Shown here piece by piece: positions 18,246 through 26,475 of a stretch of DNA of 64,000 bases; within the stretch, counting starts at the first letter, position 1; each line of letters opens with the position of its first letter. The stretch is from Variovorax paradoxus. Lineage in GTDB: Bacteria > Pseudomonadota > Gammaproteobacteria > Burkholderiales > Burkholderiaceae_C. A program made the position numbers and the translations under genes. The notes under the pieces were generated by a model. The model made no database searches. It had not been told where the DNA came from and saw only the letters and a program-made list of their open reading frames with translations. The stretch spans positions 1,751,001-1,815,000 of the forward strand of contig NZ_CP091716.1 of assembly GCF_022009635.1 (NCBI RefSeq). The letters run 5' to 3'.

Positions 18246-19145
18246 TCAGTCGTTGCTGTGCAGCGTGGTGTTCAGCCCGCCCCAGCGCTGCGCGTTGGTC
18301 TCCAGCACCTCGACGGCGCCGCTCTGGCTGTTCCTGCGATAGAGCAGCCCTGACTTTCCCGACAGCGTGCGGGCGGACACAACGCTGCCGTCCGGCAGCT
18401 TGACCTTGGTTCCCGCGGTCACGTACAGGCCCGCCTCGACGATGCATTCGTCGCCCAGCGAAATGCCGATGCCTGCGTTGGCGCCCAGCAGGCTGCGCTC
18501 GCCGATGGCGTTCTTCGTCTTGCCACCGCCCGAGAGCGTGCCCATGATCGACGCGCCCGCGCCGATGTCGGAGTTCTTGCCGACCGTCACGCCTGGCGTG
18601 ACGCGCCCCTCGACCATCGATTCGCCCAGCGTGCCCGCGTTGAAGTTCACGAAGCCCTCGTGCATGACGGTGGTGCCCGGCGAGAGATGTGCGCCCAGCC
18701 GCACGCGGTCGGCGTCGGCGATGCGCACGCCCGTCGGCACGACGTAGTCGCTCATGCGCGGAAACTTGTCGATCGAAGGCACCGTGAGGTGGTGGTACTC
18801 GGCCGCCACCAGATGCCGCAGTTCGTCGACCTTTGACGGCAGCACCGGGCCCGCCGAAGTCCATGCCACGTTCTGCAGCAGGCCGAAGAGGCCGTCGAGG
18901 TTGATCTCGTTCGGCCGCACCGCCAGTTCGGACAAAAGGTGCAGTCGCAGATAGGCATCCTCGGTGGACAGCGGCGGAGCGTCGAGCGACTCGATGCGCA
19001 CCTCGACGGTGTCGCCAGCGATCAGGCCGACTTTCTCGGCAAGGCAGCGCCTGTTGTTGAAGGTGGCATGCCGGGGAAACCAGACGTCGAGAGTCTTGCC
19101 CGTCTCGACGTCGCGATAGCGGTGGCCGGTGCGCTGGATGGTCAT
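18246..19145 (-). CDS. dapD: Tetrahydrodipicolinate N-succinyltransferase-like protein, long form
   Basis: 299 residues. The C-terminal half shows left-handed beta-helix hexapeptides (VRIADADRVRLGAHLSPGT-like, then NFNAGTLGESMVEGRV and IGISLGDECIVEAGLYV), as in DapD, which succinylates tetrahydrodipicolinate in lysine and diaminopimelate synthesis. The N-terminal part (KTLDVWFPRH) resembles the longer actinobacterial/gammaproteobacterial DapD type rather than the 274-residue form usual in Burkholderiales, so this may be a second, specialised enzyme. The ATG at 19145 is preceded by AAGAAG. It is divergent from the MFS transporter gene. Confidence 0.78.
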   Translation of the reverse strand: MTIQRTGHRYRDVETGKTLDVWFPRHATFNNRRCLAEKVGLIAGDTVEVRIESLDAPPLSTEDAYLRLHLLSELAVRPNEINLDGLFGLLQNVAWTSAGPVLPSKVDELRHLVAAEYHHLTVPSIDKFPRMSDYVVPTGVRIADADRVRLGAHLSPGTTVMHEGFVNFNAGTLGESMVEGRVTPGVTVGKNSDIGAGASIMGTLSGGGKTKNAIGERSLLGANAGIGISLGDECIVEAGLYVTAGTKVKLPDGSVVSARTLSGKSGLLYRRNSQSGAVEVLETNAQRWGGLNTTLHSND

Positions 19146-19267
19146 GAGTGTTCTTCTTGGGTGATGAGTGTGGTGTGCCGCGAGGACAGCAGGCACCGCG
19201 TCGGCGGCTGTCTTCCGCGAGAATGCCATACGACATGCGCCGGCCCTTCCCGGCGCGGAGAAAAACA

Positions 19268-20539
19268 ATGACGACGACACACGAGACAACCGCCCACCAG
19301 GCGGATTCGCGCTACGCCATGCTGCGTCTGGCCCTCACGCTGCTGATCATGACGGTCGGCAGCAGCGGCATGTACGTGGTGTCGGTGATGCTGCCGGCGG
19401 TGCAGGCCGAGTTCGGCATCGCGCGCGCCGATGCTTCGCTGCCCTACACCTTGCTGATGCTGGGCTTCGGCCTCGGCGGCGTGCTGATGGGCAAGCTGGC
19501 CGACCGCGTGGGCGTGATGTGGCCGCTGCTGTTCGGCTCGGCGTTCCTGGCCGCGGGGTACATCGCCACGGGCCTGTCGGGCGGCATCGTCTCGTTCACC
19601 ATCGCGCAGGCGCTGCTGGTGGGGCTGCTCGGCAGCTCGGTGGCGTTCGCGCCGCTGGTGGCCGACACCTCGCTGTGGTTCGTCAAGCGGCGCGGCATCG
19701 CGGTGGCGGTGTGCGCGAGCGGCAACTACCTGGCGGGCGCGGTGTGGCCGCCGATCGCGCAGCACTTCGTCGAGCTGGTGGGCTGGCGCCAGACCTATAT
19801 CGGCATGGGTGTCTTCTGCGGCGTGACGATGGCGCTGCTGGCCCTGTGCTTCCGTGCGCGGCCACCGGCCCTTGCGCAGGCACCAGCCAAGGCCGCCGCG
19901 TCGAGTGCCGCGCCCGCGCGCGACCTGACGCGGCCCTTCGGCCTGAGCATGGGCGCGGCGCAAGGCCTGCTGTGCGTGGCCGGCGTGGCCTGCTGCGTGG
20001 CAATGGCGATGCCGCAGGTGCACATCGTGGCCTACTGCGGCGACCTCGGCTACGGGCCGGCACAGGGCGCGATGATGCTGTCGCTGATGCTGGGCTTCGG
20101 CATCGTGAGCCGGCTGGTGTCGGGCGTCATCTGCGACCGCATCGGCGGGCTGCGCACCTTGCTGCTGGGCGGCGTGCTGCAGTGCGTGGCGCTGCTGCTG
20201 TTCCTGCCCTTCGACGGGCTGGTGCCGCTCTATGTGATCTCCGCGCTGTTCGGGCTGTTCCAGGGCGGCATCGTGCCTTCCTACGCGATCATCGTGCGCG
20301 AGCACTTTCCGCCGGCGGAAGCGGGCGCGCGCGTGGGCACGGTGCTGATGTTCACGCTGTTCGGCATGGCGCTGGGCGGCTGGATGTCGGGCAAGGTATT
20401 CGACCTCACGGGCAGCTACCACGCGGCATTCATCAACGGCATCGGCTGGAACCTGGTGAACGTGAGCATCGCTTCGTTCCTGCTGTTCAGGACGCTTCGG
20501 CGATCAGGCGGCCGAGTGTTCGCATTGCCCGCTCGCTGA
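19268..20539 (+). CDS. MFS transporter
   Basis: 423 residues with 12 predicted membrane helices in two groups of six and a cytoplasmic loop after about residue 200 (Ala/Pro-rich). The loop between helices 2 and 3 carries the MFS signature GKLADRVGVMWPLL, and the matching CDRIGGLRTLLL is in the second half. The substrate is not predictable; helix composition and the neighbouring genes give no decisive hint. The ATG at 19268 has GGAG about 10 bases upstream. Confidence 0.88.
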   Translation: MTTTHETTAHQADSRYAMLRLALTLLIMTVGSSGMYVVSVMLPAVQAEFGIARADASLPYTLLMLGFGLGGVLMGKLADRVGVMWPLLFGSAFLAAGYIATGLSGGIVSFTIAQALLVGLLGSSVAFAPLVADTSLWFVKRRGIAVAVCASGNYLAGAVWPPIAQHFVELVGWRQTYIGMGVFCGVTMALLALCFRARPPALAQAPAKAAASSAAPARDLTRPFGLSMGAAQGLLCVAGVACCVAMAMPQVHIVAYCGDLGYGPAQGAMMLSLMLGFGIVSRLVSGVICDRIGGLRTLLLGGVLQCVALLLFLPFDGLVPLYVISALFGLFQGGIVPSYAIIVREHFPPAEAGARVGTVLMFTLFGMALGGWMSGKVFDLTGSYHAAFINGIGWNLVNVSIASFLLFRTLRRSGGRVFALPAR

Positions 20540-20645
20540 GCGCATCCCACTTCTTTCGTTCATGCGGCAGCACTGTATCTGCACCGGTCATTTGAAGCGA
20601 ATCTGCATCTGTTCTTTTTTGGCCGCCGGGGCCACACTCGGCCTC

Positions 20646-20834
20646 ATGTCGAATCTGCTGGGCGCGGTGCGCGCCGTTCTCTGGAGTTTCATCGGGCTGG
20701 GCGGCCGTCGCGCCGATGCCGACAAGCGGACCGCGCAGATCGGCATCCTGCCGCTGATCGGCGTGGCGCTGGTCCTGGTGCTGCTGCTGATCGCCGGGCT
20801 GGTGGCCCTGGCGCACTTCGCAGCCAGCACATGA
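20646..20834 (+). CDS. DUF2970 family small membrane protein
   Basis: 62 residues: an amphipathic start (GAVRAVLWSFIGLGGRR), a charged turn (DADKRT) and one membrane helix (LIGVALVLVLLLIAGLVAL). This matches DUF2970 proteins of Burkholderiales, which often lie near respiratory genes. Its stop overlaps the start of the dihaem cytochrome (ATGA), which indicates co-translation and supports a respiratory context. Function unknown. Confidence 0.8.
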   Translation: MSNLLGAVRAVLWSFIGLGGRRADADKRTAQIGILPLIGVALVLVLLLIAGLVALAHFAAST

Positions 20835-21547
20835 GGAGCCGCCTTCGGTTCGCCGCGACCGCGCTGCTGCTTCTGGTGTCCGGCCTGGCGGGCATTGCAG
20901 GCGCCGCAACGCCCGCCACCGTGCCCGACACCATCGAGCAGCGCGTGGCCGCATGCATCGCCTGCCACGGCCGCGAAGGCGCGACCACCAATGCCGGCTA
21001 CTTTCCGCGTCTTGCGGGCAAGCCGGCCGGCTACCTGTTCAACCAGCTCGTGAGCTTTCGCGACGGGCGCCGCTCGAACAGCGACATGGCGTACATGGTG
21101 CAGCACATGTCCGACGCCTACCTGCGCGAGATCGCCGAGTACTTTGCCGGGCTCGATTTGCCTTATCCGCCGATCTCGCCGCTCAGCGACGCCAAGCCTG
21201 AAGTGCTCGAGCGCGGCCGTGTGCTCGCGCTGCAAGGCGACGCCGAGCGCCGGCTCCCGGCCTGCGTGCAGTGCCACGGCGCGGCCCTGACGGGCGTGCA
21301 GCCCGCCACCCCGGGCCTGCTGGGCCTGCCGCGGCTCTACGTGGCGTCGCAGCTCGGCGCGTGGCTCACCAACGAACGGCATGCCATCGCGCCCGACTGC
21401 ATGGCCGAAGTCGGCCGCCGCATGTGGACCTCGGACGTCAATGCCGTGGCGAGCTGGCTGGCGACGCAGCCGATGCCGGCCGACACGAAGGCCGTGGCGT
21501 CGCTGCCGGCGCCCATGCCCATCGCCTGCGGCGGTACCTCGAAGTGA
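20831..21547 (+). CDS. Dihaem cytochrome c, c4-like
   Basis: 238 residues with a Sec signal (cleavage near AGA-AT). Two haem c motifs are visible, CIACH (42-46) and CVQCH (145-149), each in a separate lobe, so this is a periplasmic dihaem electron carrier of the c4/c553 type. It lies between DUF2970 and a trihaem cytochrome, 14 bases upstream of the latter, and probably delivers electrons between it and a terminal oxidase. No dehydrogenase subunit is encoded nearby. Confidence 0.88.
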   Translation: MRSRLRFAATALLLLVSGLAGIAGAATPATVPDTIEQRVAACIACHGREGATTNAGYFPRLAGKPAGYLFNQLVSFRDGRRSNSDMAYMVQHMSDAYLREIAEYFAGLDLPYPPISPLSDAKPEVLERGRVLALQGDAERRLPACVQCHGAALTGVQPATPGLLGLPRLYVASQLGAWLTNERHAIAPDCMAEVGRRMWTSDVNAVASWLATQPMPADTKAVASLPAPMPIACGGTSK

Positions 21548-21561
21548 CGAAAGAAGCACCC

Positions 21562-22848
21562 ATGAGCCTGCTGCGACGCACCGGATGGGTGGCGCTGGTG
21601 CTGGTCGTGCTGGTGGCGCTGGCCTCGGGCGTGCTGGTGGCGATGAACCTGCGCGGCGAAGATGCGCTGCCCGAGCGGGCCGAGAGCTTCAACGCCACGC
21701 CCCAACTGGTCGAGCGCGGCCGCTACCTTGCATTGGCCGGCAATTGCGCGGGCTGCCACACCACGCGCGGCGGCCGGCCCTATGCGGGCGGCCTGCCCAT
21801 CGAGACCCCCTTCGGCACCATCTATTCGAGCAACCTGACGCCCGATGCACAGACGGGTATCGGCAGCTGGAGCAGCGCGCATTTCTGGCGCGCGATGCAC
21901 AACGGCCGCAGCAAGGACGGGCGCCTGCTGTACCCGGCCTTTCCGTATCCGAACTTCACCAAGGTGACGCGCGAGGATTCGGATGCGATCTACGCCTACC
22001 TGCGCAGCGTGGAGCCCGCGTCGGAGCAGAACCGTGCGCACCGGCTGCGCTTTCCCTACGACACGCAGGCCGCGCTGGCCGTGTGGCGTGCGCTCTCGTT
22101 CAAGCCCGAAGCCTTTGTCGCCAATGCGGGCAAACCGGCCGAGTGGAATCGCGGCGCCTACCTCGTCGACGGGCTGGGCCATTGCATCGCCTGCCACGGC
22201 AGCCGCAATTCGCTGGGCGCCACGGACACCAGGCTGGGTCTGTCGGGCGGGCTGATCGCGGTCGAGAACTGGTATGCCCCGTCGCTCACCGATCCGCATG
22301 AAGCCGGCCTGGCCGACTGGCCGAGCGCTGATGTCGTCGCGCTGCTCAAGACCGGTGTCGCGCCGCGCGGCTCCGTCATGGGTCCGATGGCCGACGTGGT
22401 GTTCCGCAGCACGCAGTACCTGAGCGATTCGGACCTGACGGCGATGGCGAGCTACCTGAAGGACCTGCCCGACGTGCCGAAGACCGAGGAGCCCGCCGGC
22501 ACCAAGGCACCCATCCGCCGCGATGCCGGCACGATGGCGCGCGGCGCGAAGATCTACGACCAGCGCTGCGCCTACTGCCACGGCGACCAGGGCCAGGGCG
22601 CCGTCGGCGCCTACCCGCCGCTCGCGGGCAACCGCGCCGTCAACATGGCCCGGCCGACCAACCTGGTGCAGGTCATCGCGCACGGCGGCTTCCTGCCCAC
22701 CACGGCGGGCAATCCGCGTCCCTACGGCATGCCGCCGTTCGGCCAGACGCTCGACGCGGCCGACGTGGCGGCGGTGCTCACCTACATCCGCGGCTCGTGG
22801 GGCAACGACAGCGCGCCCGTCACGCAGCTCGACACAATGCGGCGCTGA
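21562..22848 (+). CDS. Trihaem cytochrome c, alcohol/aldehyde dehydrogenase subunit type
   Basis: 428 residues with an N-terminal membrane anchor (residues 8-28). Three haem motifs are present: CAGCH (62-66), CIACH (208-212) and CAYCH (336-340). The domain layout matches the cytochrome subunit of membrane-bound alcohol, gluconate or aldehyde dehydrogenases, which pass electrons to quinone or another cytochrome. The catalytic partner is not in the window, so its electron donor is unknown. It converges on the lipoxygenase gene with only 12 bases between stops. Confidence 0.87.
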   Translation: MSLLRRTGWVALVLVVLVALASGVLVAMNLRGEDALPERAESFNATPQLVERGRYLALAGNCAGCHTTRGGRPYAGGLPIETPFGTIYSSNLTPDAQTGIGSWSSAHFWRAMHNGRSKDGRLLYPAFPYPNFTKVTREDSDAIYAYLRSVEPASEQNRAHRLRFPYDTQAALAVWRALSFKPEAFVANAGKPAEWNRGAYLVDGLGHCIACHGSRNSLGATDTRLGLSGGLIAVENWYAPSLTDPHEAGLADWPSADVVALLKTGVAPRGSVMGPMADVVFRSTQYLSDSDLTAMASYLKDLPDVPKTEEPAGTKAPIRRDAGTMARGAKIYDQRCAYCHGDQGQGAVGAYPPLAGNRAVNMARPTNLVQVIAHGGFLPTTAGNPRPYGMPPFGQTLDAADVAAVLTYIRGSWGNDSAPVTQLDTMRR

Positions 22849-22860
22849 GCGCCGCGCGGC

Positions 22861-24870
22861 TCAGATGTTGGTGCTCGACGGAATGCGGCTCGGCAGCAGG
22901 TGCTCGTAGGGCCGCGAGCGCGCGGTGTTGCGCTGGCGGATGGTGTTCTCGATGCCCGCGAGCGCATTGCGAAAGCGCTCCAGCGGGCCGCCCTGCCCGG
23001 AGATGGCGGGGTCCAGCAGCACCGGCAGGTGGGGAAACACGTTGTCCTTGTATTCGCCCAGCGGCCGGTAATACACGCCGCCCAGGATGTGGAACAGCAG
23101 GATCTGCTCCTGCGCGCCCAGCCGCGACGGCAGCATCTGTGACCAGCTCGCCTCGCTCTGCCCGGCGTTCGAGGTCGGGGCCGGCGTGCCGCCGGCGCCC
23201 GCGCTGAAGGGTGCATAGGTCATCACCGAGTACTGCGGGAAGTTCACCGCCGCATGCTGCGCGCTGGCGTTGAAGATGATGGCCGTGAGCACGTCGACCA
23301 GTTGCGCGCGCGTGGTGACAGGACGAAAGCCGTGCACCTTGCCGCTGGTCGCGAGTTCGGTGGCCCAGGCCTGCAGCTCGTAGTCGCCGGTCACGTCGCC
23401 GTCGCCCAGGTAGTAGGCGGCCACGTAGTCGCCAACCCATTGCGCAATCGTGTTCCACACCAGCAGTGCGTCGTCGCGGTAGGGGTAGTCCGGCAGCGCC
23501 GCCGTGTCGTCCACGCCGCGCGTGCGCAGGTCGTTGGGCAGCATCATGCGGTCGTAGAAGTCGTAGGCCAGTCGGTCGCGGCCGCACTGCTGCTGCAGCG
23601 TCTCGATAGGCGCGGTGAGGATCACGTCGCCCGTGGTCAGCGGCGCCATGATGATCAGCGTGGCCGCCTCGTTGATGAACATCGCGCCTTCCAGGTGAGG
23701 CGACAGTAGCCGGCTCAGCGGATGCGCGGTCGCGAACTGGCGCTGCGTGGCCATCGCGAAGGCTTCCGACATCAGGTGCGTGCGGCCCAGGTGCACGAAC
23801 ATCTCGTGGTAGTTGAAGTCGGCCACCTGCACCGCGGTCTTGGCCGACTGCCAGGCCCAGTAGGCCTCGGCATTGGCGGTGTCGTCCACGCGCAGGAAGA
23901 TGGGGTTCAACGCCGGGTCCTGCCCGCACTGGATCGCCACCGGCACCAGCGAACGGCCGGTCTTGGGGCGCGCGAACAGCGCCACCGGCGCATAGACATA
24001 GCCCGTGCCCGTGAGTGGCTTGCTCACCGGGCCCGTGGGCGCCATGTCGCCCAAGCCTTCGTAGTCGAGCAGGTAGAGCCGGCCCGATGCCGCCGCGTCG
24101 GCGAGGCTGTCGTCGGCGCCCATCACCTGGCGGTACTGCGCGTCGCCGAGCGGAAACTTGGCGGGCAGCGCGGTGGCCCGCTTTATCAGCATCGGGTTGG
24201 GGCCGCCCACGCGCATGTAGGCGAAGAGGTCGTTGTCGTGCAGCAGCTGCGCGACGGCGGGCTTATCGATGGTGACGAACAGCGCGTCGTACTGCGCCAC
24301 CGTCTTCGGTCCGTTCAACGCGCCCAGCGGGCCTTGCGACAGCAGGTCGTGGTGGATCTGCTTGAGCTGCGTGGCGATGTCGCCCGCCGTGCCGGTGAGC
24401 GTGCCCAGCAGGCTCAGCGCCGCCGCGGGCAGCGTGAGCAGGCCGCCGTTCGCGGCCAGCAGCTGGTCGAAGCTGGCTTGCAGTGCGGCCAGCCGCGTGC
24501 GCAGGTTGTCGAGCGACTGCAAGCTGCCCGACGCCAGCGCGCTGGTGGCGAAGGACGCGGCGAAGTTGGTCACGGCCTCGACGGCCTTCGCGATCGTCTT
24601 GAGCTGGTGTTCCAGCGCCGGCAGCTCGGTGGCGGGCACCACCGCGCCCATCGGCACGCCGGCCAGGTTGATGTGCGATTCGGTCCACAGGTAGGTGGCC
24701 TGCCGTCCCACCAGCTCCAGCCGCCGCAGCGTGGCGCTGATCGGGTCGATCTTCTGCGGCAGCGTGGGCTTGAGCACCGGCAGTGCCGCCGAGGCGGTCG
24801 AAGGCTTGGCCGCCAGCAGGCTCAGGCCGCCCGCCGAGGCGGACCATTTGAGGATGTCTCTGCGCTTCAT
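22861..24870 (-). CDS. Lipoxygenase with Tat signal
   Basis: 669 residues. Lipoxygenases insert oxygen into polyunsaturated fatty acids using a mononuclear iron. All five ligands are visible: H360 and H365 in VHLGRTH, H539 and N543 in SAQHAAVNFPQY, and the C-terminal isoleucine I669. The N-terminus (KRRDILKWSASAGGLSLLAA) is a twin-arginine type signal followed by ASA, so the enzyme is likely exported folded. No PLAT domain is seen; residues 40-200 form a helical region. Length is close to that of P. aeruginosa LoxA. The family is rare in bacteria. The gene stands alone with its own promoter region that holds a TetR-type operator. Confidence 0.93.
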   Translation of the reverse strand: MKRRDILKWSASAGGLSLLAAKPSTASAALPVLKPTLPQKIDPISATLRRLELVGRQATYLWTESHINLAGVPMGAVVPATELPALEHQLKTIAKAVEAVTNFAASFATSALASGSLQSLDNLRTRLAALQASFDQLLAANGGLLTLPAAALSLLGTLTGTAGDIATQLKQIHHDLLSQGPLGALNGPKTVAQYDALFVTIDKPAVAQLLHDNDLFAYMRVGGPNPMLIKRATALPAKFPLGDAQYRQVMGADDSLADAAASGRLYLLDYEGLGDMAPTGPVSKPLTGTGYVYAPVALFARPKTGRSLVPVAIQCGQDPALNPIFLRVDDTANAEAYWAWQSAKTAVQVADFNYHEMFVHLGRTHLMSEAFAMATQRQFATAHPLSRLLSPHLEGAMFINEAATLIIMAPLTTGDVILTAPIETLQQQCGRDRLAYDFYDRMMLPNDLRTRGVDDTAALPDYPYRDDALLVWNTIAQWVGDYVAAYYLGDGDVTGDYELQAWATELATSGKVHGFRPVTTRAQLVDVLTAIIFNASAQHAAVNFPQYSVMTYAPFSAGAGGTPAPTSNAGQSEASWSQMLPSRLGAQEQILLFHILGGVYYRPLGEYKDNVFPHLPVLLDPAISGQGGPLERFRNALAGIENTIRQRNTARSRPYEHLLPSRIPSSTNI

Positions 24871-24928
24871 CGGGGAGTTCCCTGTTGTTGTGGATCTCGG
24901 GAAGGCCGACGGGGTTGTCCGGCCACTG

Positions 24929-24948
24929 AATAGAACGGTCGTTCTATT
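24929..24948. promoter_or_regulatory. TetR-type operator upstream of the lipoxygenase gene
   Basis: AATAGAACG (24929-24937) and CGTTCTATT (24940-24948) form a perfect 9-base inverted repeat with a two-base centre, 59 bases upstream of the lipoxygenase ATG. The layout is typical of TetR/NemR-family operators. No TetR gene is present in the window. Confidence 0.65.
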
Positions 24949-25018
24949 TGGTGGGCGGATTCTGCGGAGGGGCTCCGGCGTTGGCAATGAGGGTTGGTGC
25001 CTAGCGCGAAGGTGCTCA

Positions 25019-25042
25019 TCCGGCGCTGTCGGCAGCGCCGGA
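25019..25042 (-). terminator. Strong hairpin after the 8-oxoguanine deaminase gene
   Basis: TCCGGCGCTG (25019-25028) and CAGCGCCGGA (25033-25042) form a perfect 10-base stem with a four-base loop, five bases past the stop at 25047. There is no T-run, so it may protect the 3' end or act as a weak terminator. Confidence 0.4.
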
Positions 25043-25046
25043 CTGC

Positions 25047-26471
25047 TCAGGCGGTGTGCGGGTGCCGCGCGGCCTCGTACAGCGTGCGCGCGAGGTCGCG
25101 GTGCCTTGCCAGCAGCGGTGCCAGTTCCAGCCCGGTGAATTCGCCGCCGCGGACGCGGACCGTGCCGCCGATCACGCTCAGCGACACCGATGCCGGCGTG
25201 CAGAACACCAGCGCCGCCACCGGGTCGTGACCGGCGCCCGCGTGCGCCGCGCCGCGCATGTCGAAGGCCACGATGTCCGCCGACATGCCCGGCGCGAGCG
25301 CGCCGATGTCGTCGCGCCCCAGCACGCGTGCGCCGCCCAGCGTGGCGATTTCCAGCGCCTCGCGCGCAGTCATCGCGGCCGGGCCGTAACCCACGCGCTG
25401 CAGCAGCATGGCCTGCCGCGCCTCTCCCAGCATGTGCGCGCCGTCGTTCGACGCGCTGCCGTCCACGCCCAGGCCCACCGGCACGCCAGCGCGCCGCATC
25501 GCACCGATGGGCGCGATGCCCGATGCCAGCCGCATGTTGGAGCAGGGGCAGTGCGCCACGCCGGTGCCGGTGCGGCCGAAGAGCGCGATGCCGGCTTCGT
25601 CGAGCTTCACGCAGTGCGCATGCCACACGTCGCGGCCGACCCAGCCCAGGTCTTCGGCGTATTCGGCCGGCGTCATGCCGAACTTCTCGCGCGAATAGGC
25701 CACGTCGTTGTCGTTCTCGGCCAGGTGCGTGTGCAGCGACACGCCGCGTTCGCGCGCGAGTTCGGCCGACAGGCGCATCAGGTCGCGCGACACCGAGAAC
25801 GGCGAGCACGGCGCGAGCACGATGCGGCGCATCGAATGGCACGAGGCGTCGTGCCAGCGGCCGATGAGCCGCTCGCTGTCGCGCAGGATCGCTTCCTCGG
25901 TTTCCACCACCTCGTCGGGCGGAAGGCCGCCTGCGCTGCGGCCCACGCTCATGCTGCCGCGCGCGGCGTGGAAGCGCATGCCCATGGCGTCGGCGGCCTC
26001 GATCGAATCGTCGAGCCGCGAGCCGTTGGGAAACAGATAGAGATGGTCGCTGGTGGTGGTGCAGCCCGAGAGCATCAGCTCGGCCATCGCGGTCTGCGTC
26101 GACACGCGAATCATCTCCGGCGTGAGGCGCGCCCACAGCAGATACAGGTTGGTGAGCCAGCCGAACAGTTCGGCGTCTTGCGCCTCAGGCACGGCGCGCG
26201 TGAGGCTCTGGTACATGTGGTGGTGCGTGTTGACCAGGCCGGGCATGACCACGTGGCCGTGCATGTCGATGGCCTCGGCGTTGCCATTGCGCAAGGCGTC
26301 GAGGTACGCCGCCGGCAGCTCCGCCGTCGCGCCCACCCAGGCGATCGCGGGCCCCTGTATCACCACCGCGCCATCGCGGATCTCGCGTCGCGCCGCGTCC
26401 ATGGTGACCAGCACGTCGGCGTGCCGGACGATGCGCAGCGGAGAGGGCGTGGTGGCGGTGGATGTGTTCAT
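25047..26471 (-). CDS. 8-oxoguanine deaminase-like amidohydrolase
   Basis: 474 residues, amidohydrolase superfamily. Metal and catalytic elements are visible: VNTHHHMYQ, HTHLAEN, AHCVKL and DGSASNDG. This pattern matches enzymes that deaminate 8-oxoguanine to uric acid. It follows the NCS2 permease by four bases in one operon, which supports a purine substrate. An earlier ATG at 26489 overlaps the permease; 26471 is preferred because it lies just after that stop. Confidence 0.85.
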   Translation of the reverse strand: MNTSTATTPSPLRIVRHADVLVTMDAARREIRDGAVVIQGPAIAWVGATAELPAAYLDALRNGNAEAIDMHGHVVMPGLVNTHHHMYQSLTRAVPEAQDAELFGWLTNLYLLWARLTPEMIRVSTQTAMAELMLSGCTTTSDHLYLFPNGSRLDDSIEAADAMGMRFHAARGSMSVGRSAGGLPPDEVVETEEAILRDSERLIGRWHDASCHSMRRIVLAPCSPFSVSRDLMRLSAELARERGVSLHTHLAENDNDVAYSREKFGMTPAEYAEDLGWVGRDVWHAHCVKLDEAGIALFGRTGTGVAHCPCSNMRLASGIAPIGAMRRAGVPVGLGVDGSASNDGAHMLGEARQAMLLQRVGYGPAAMTAREALEIATLGGARVLGRDDIGALAPGMSADIVAFDMRGAAHAGAGHDPVAALVFCTPASVSLSVIGGTVRVRGGEFTGLELAPLLARHRDLARTLYEAARHPHTA

Positions 26472-26475
26472 GATG

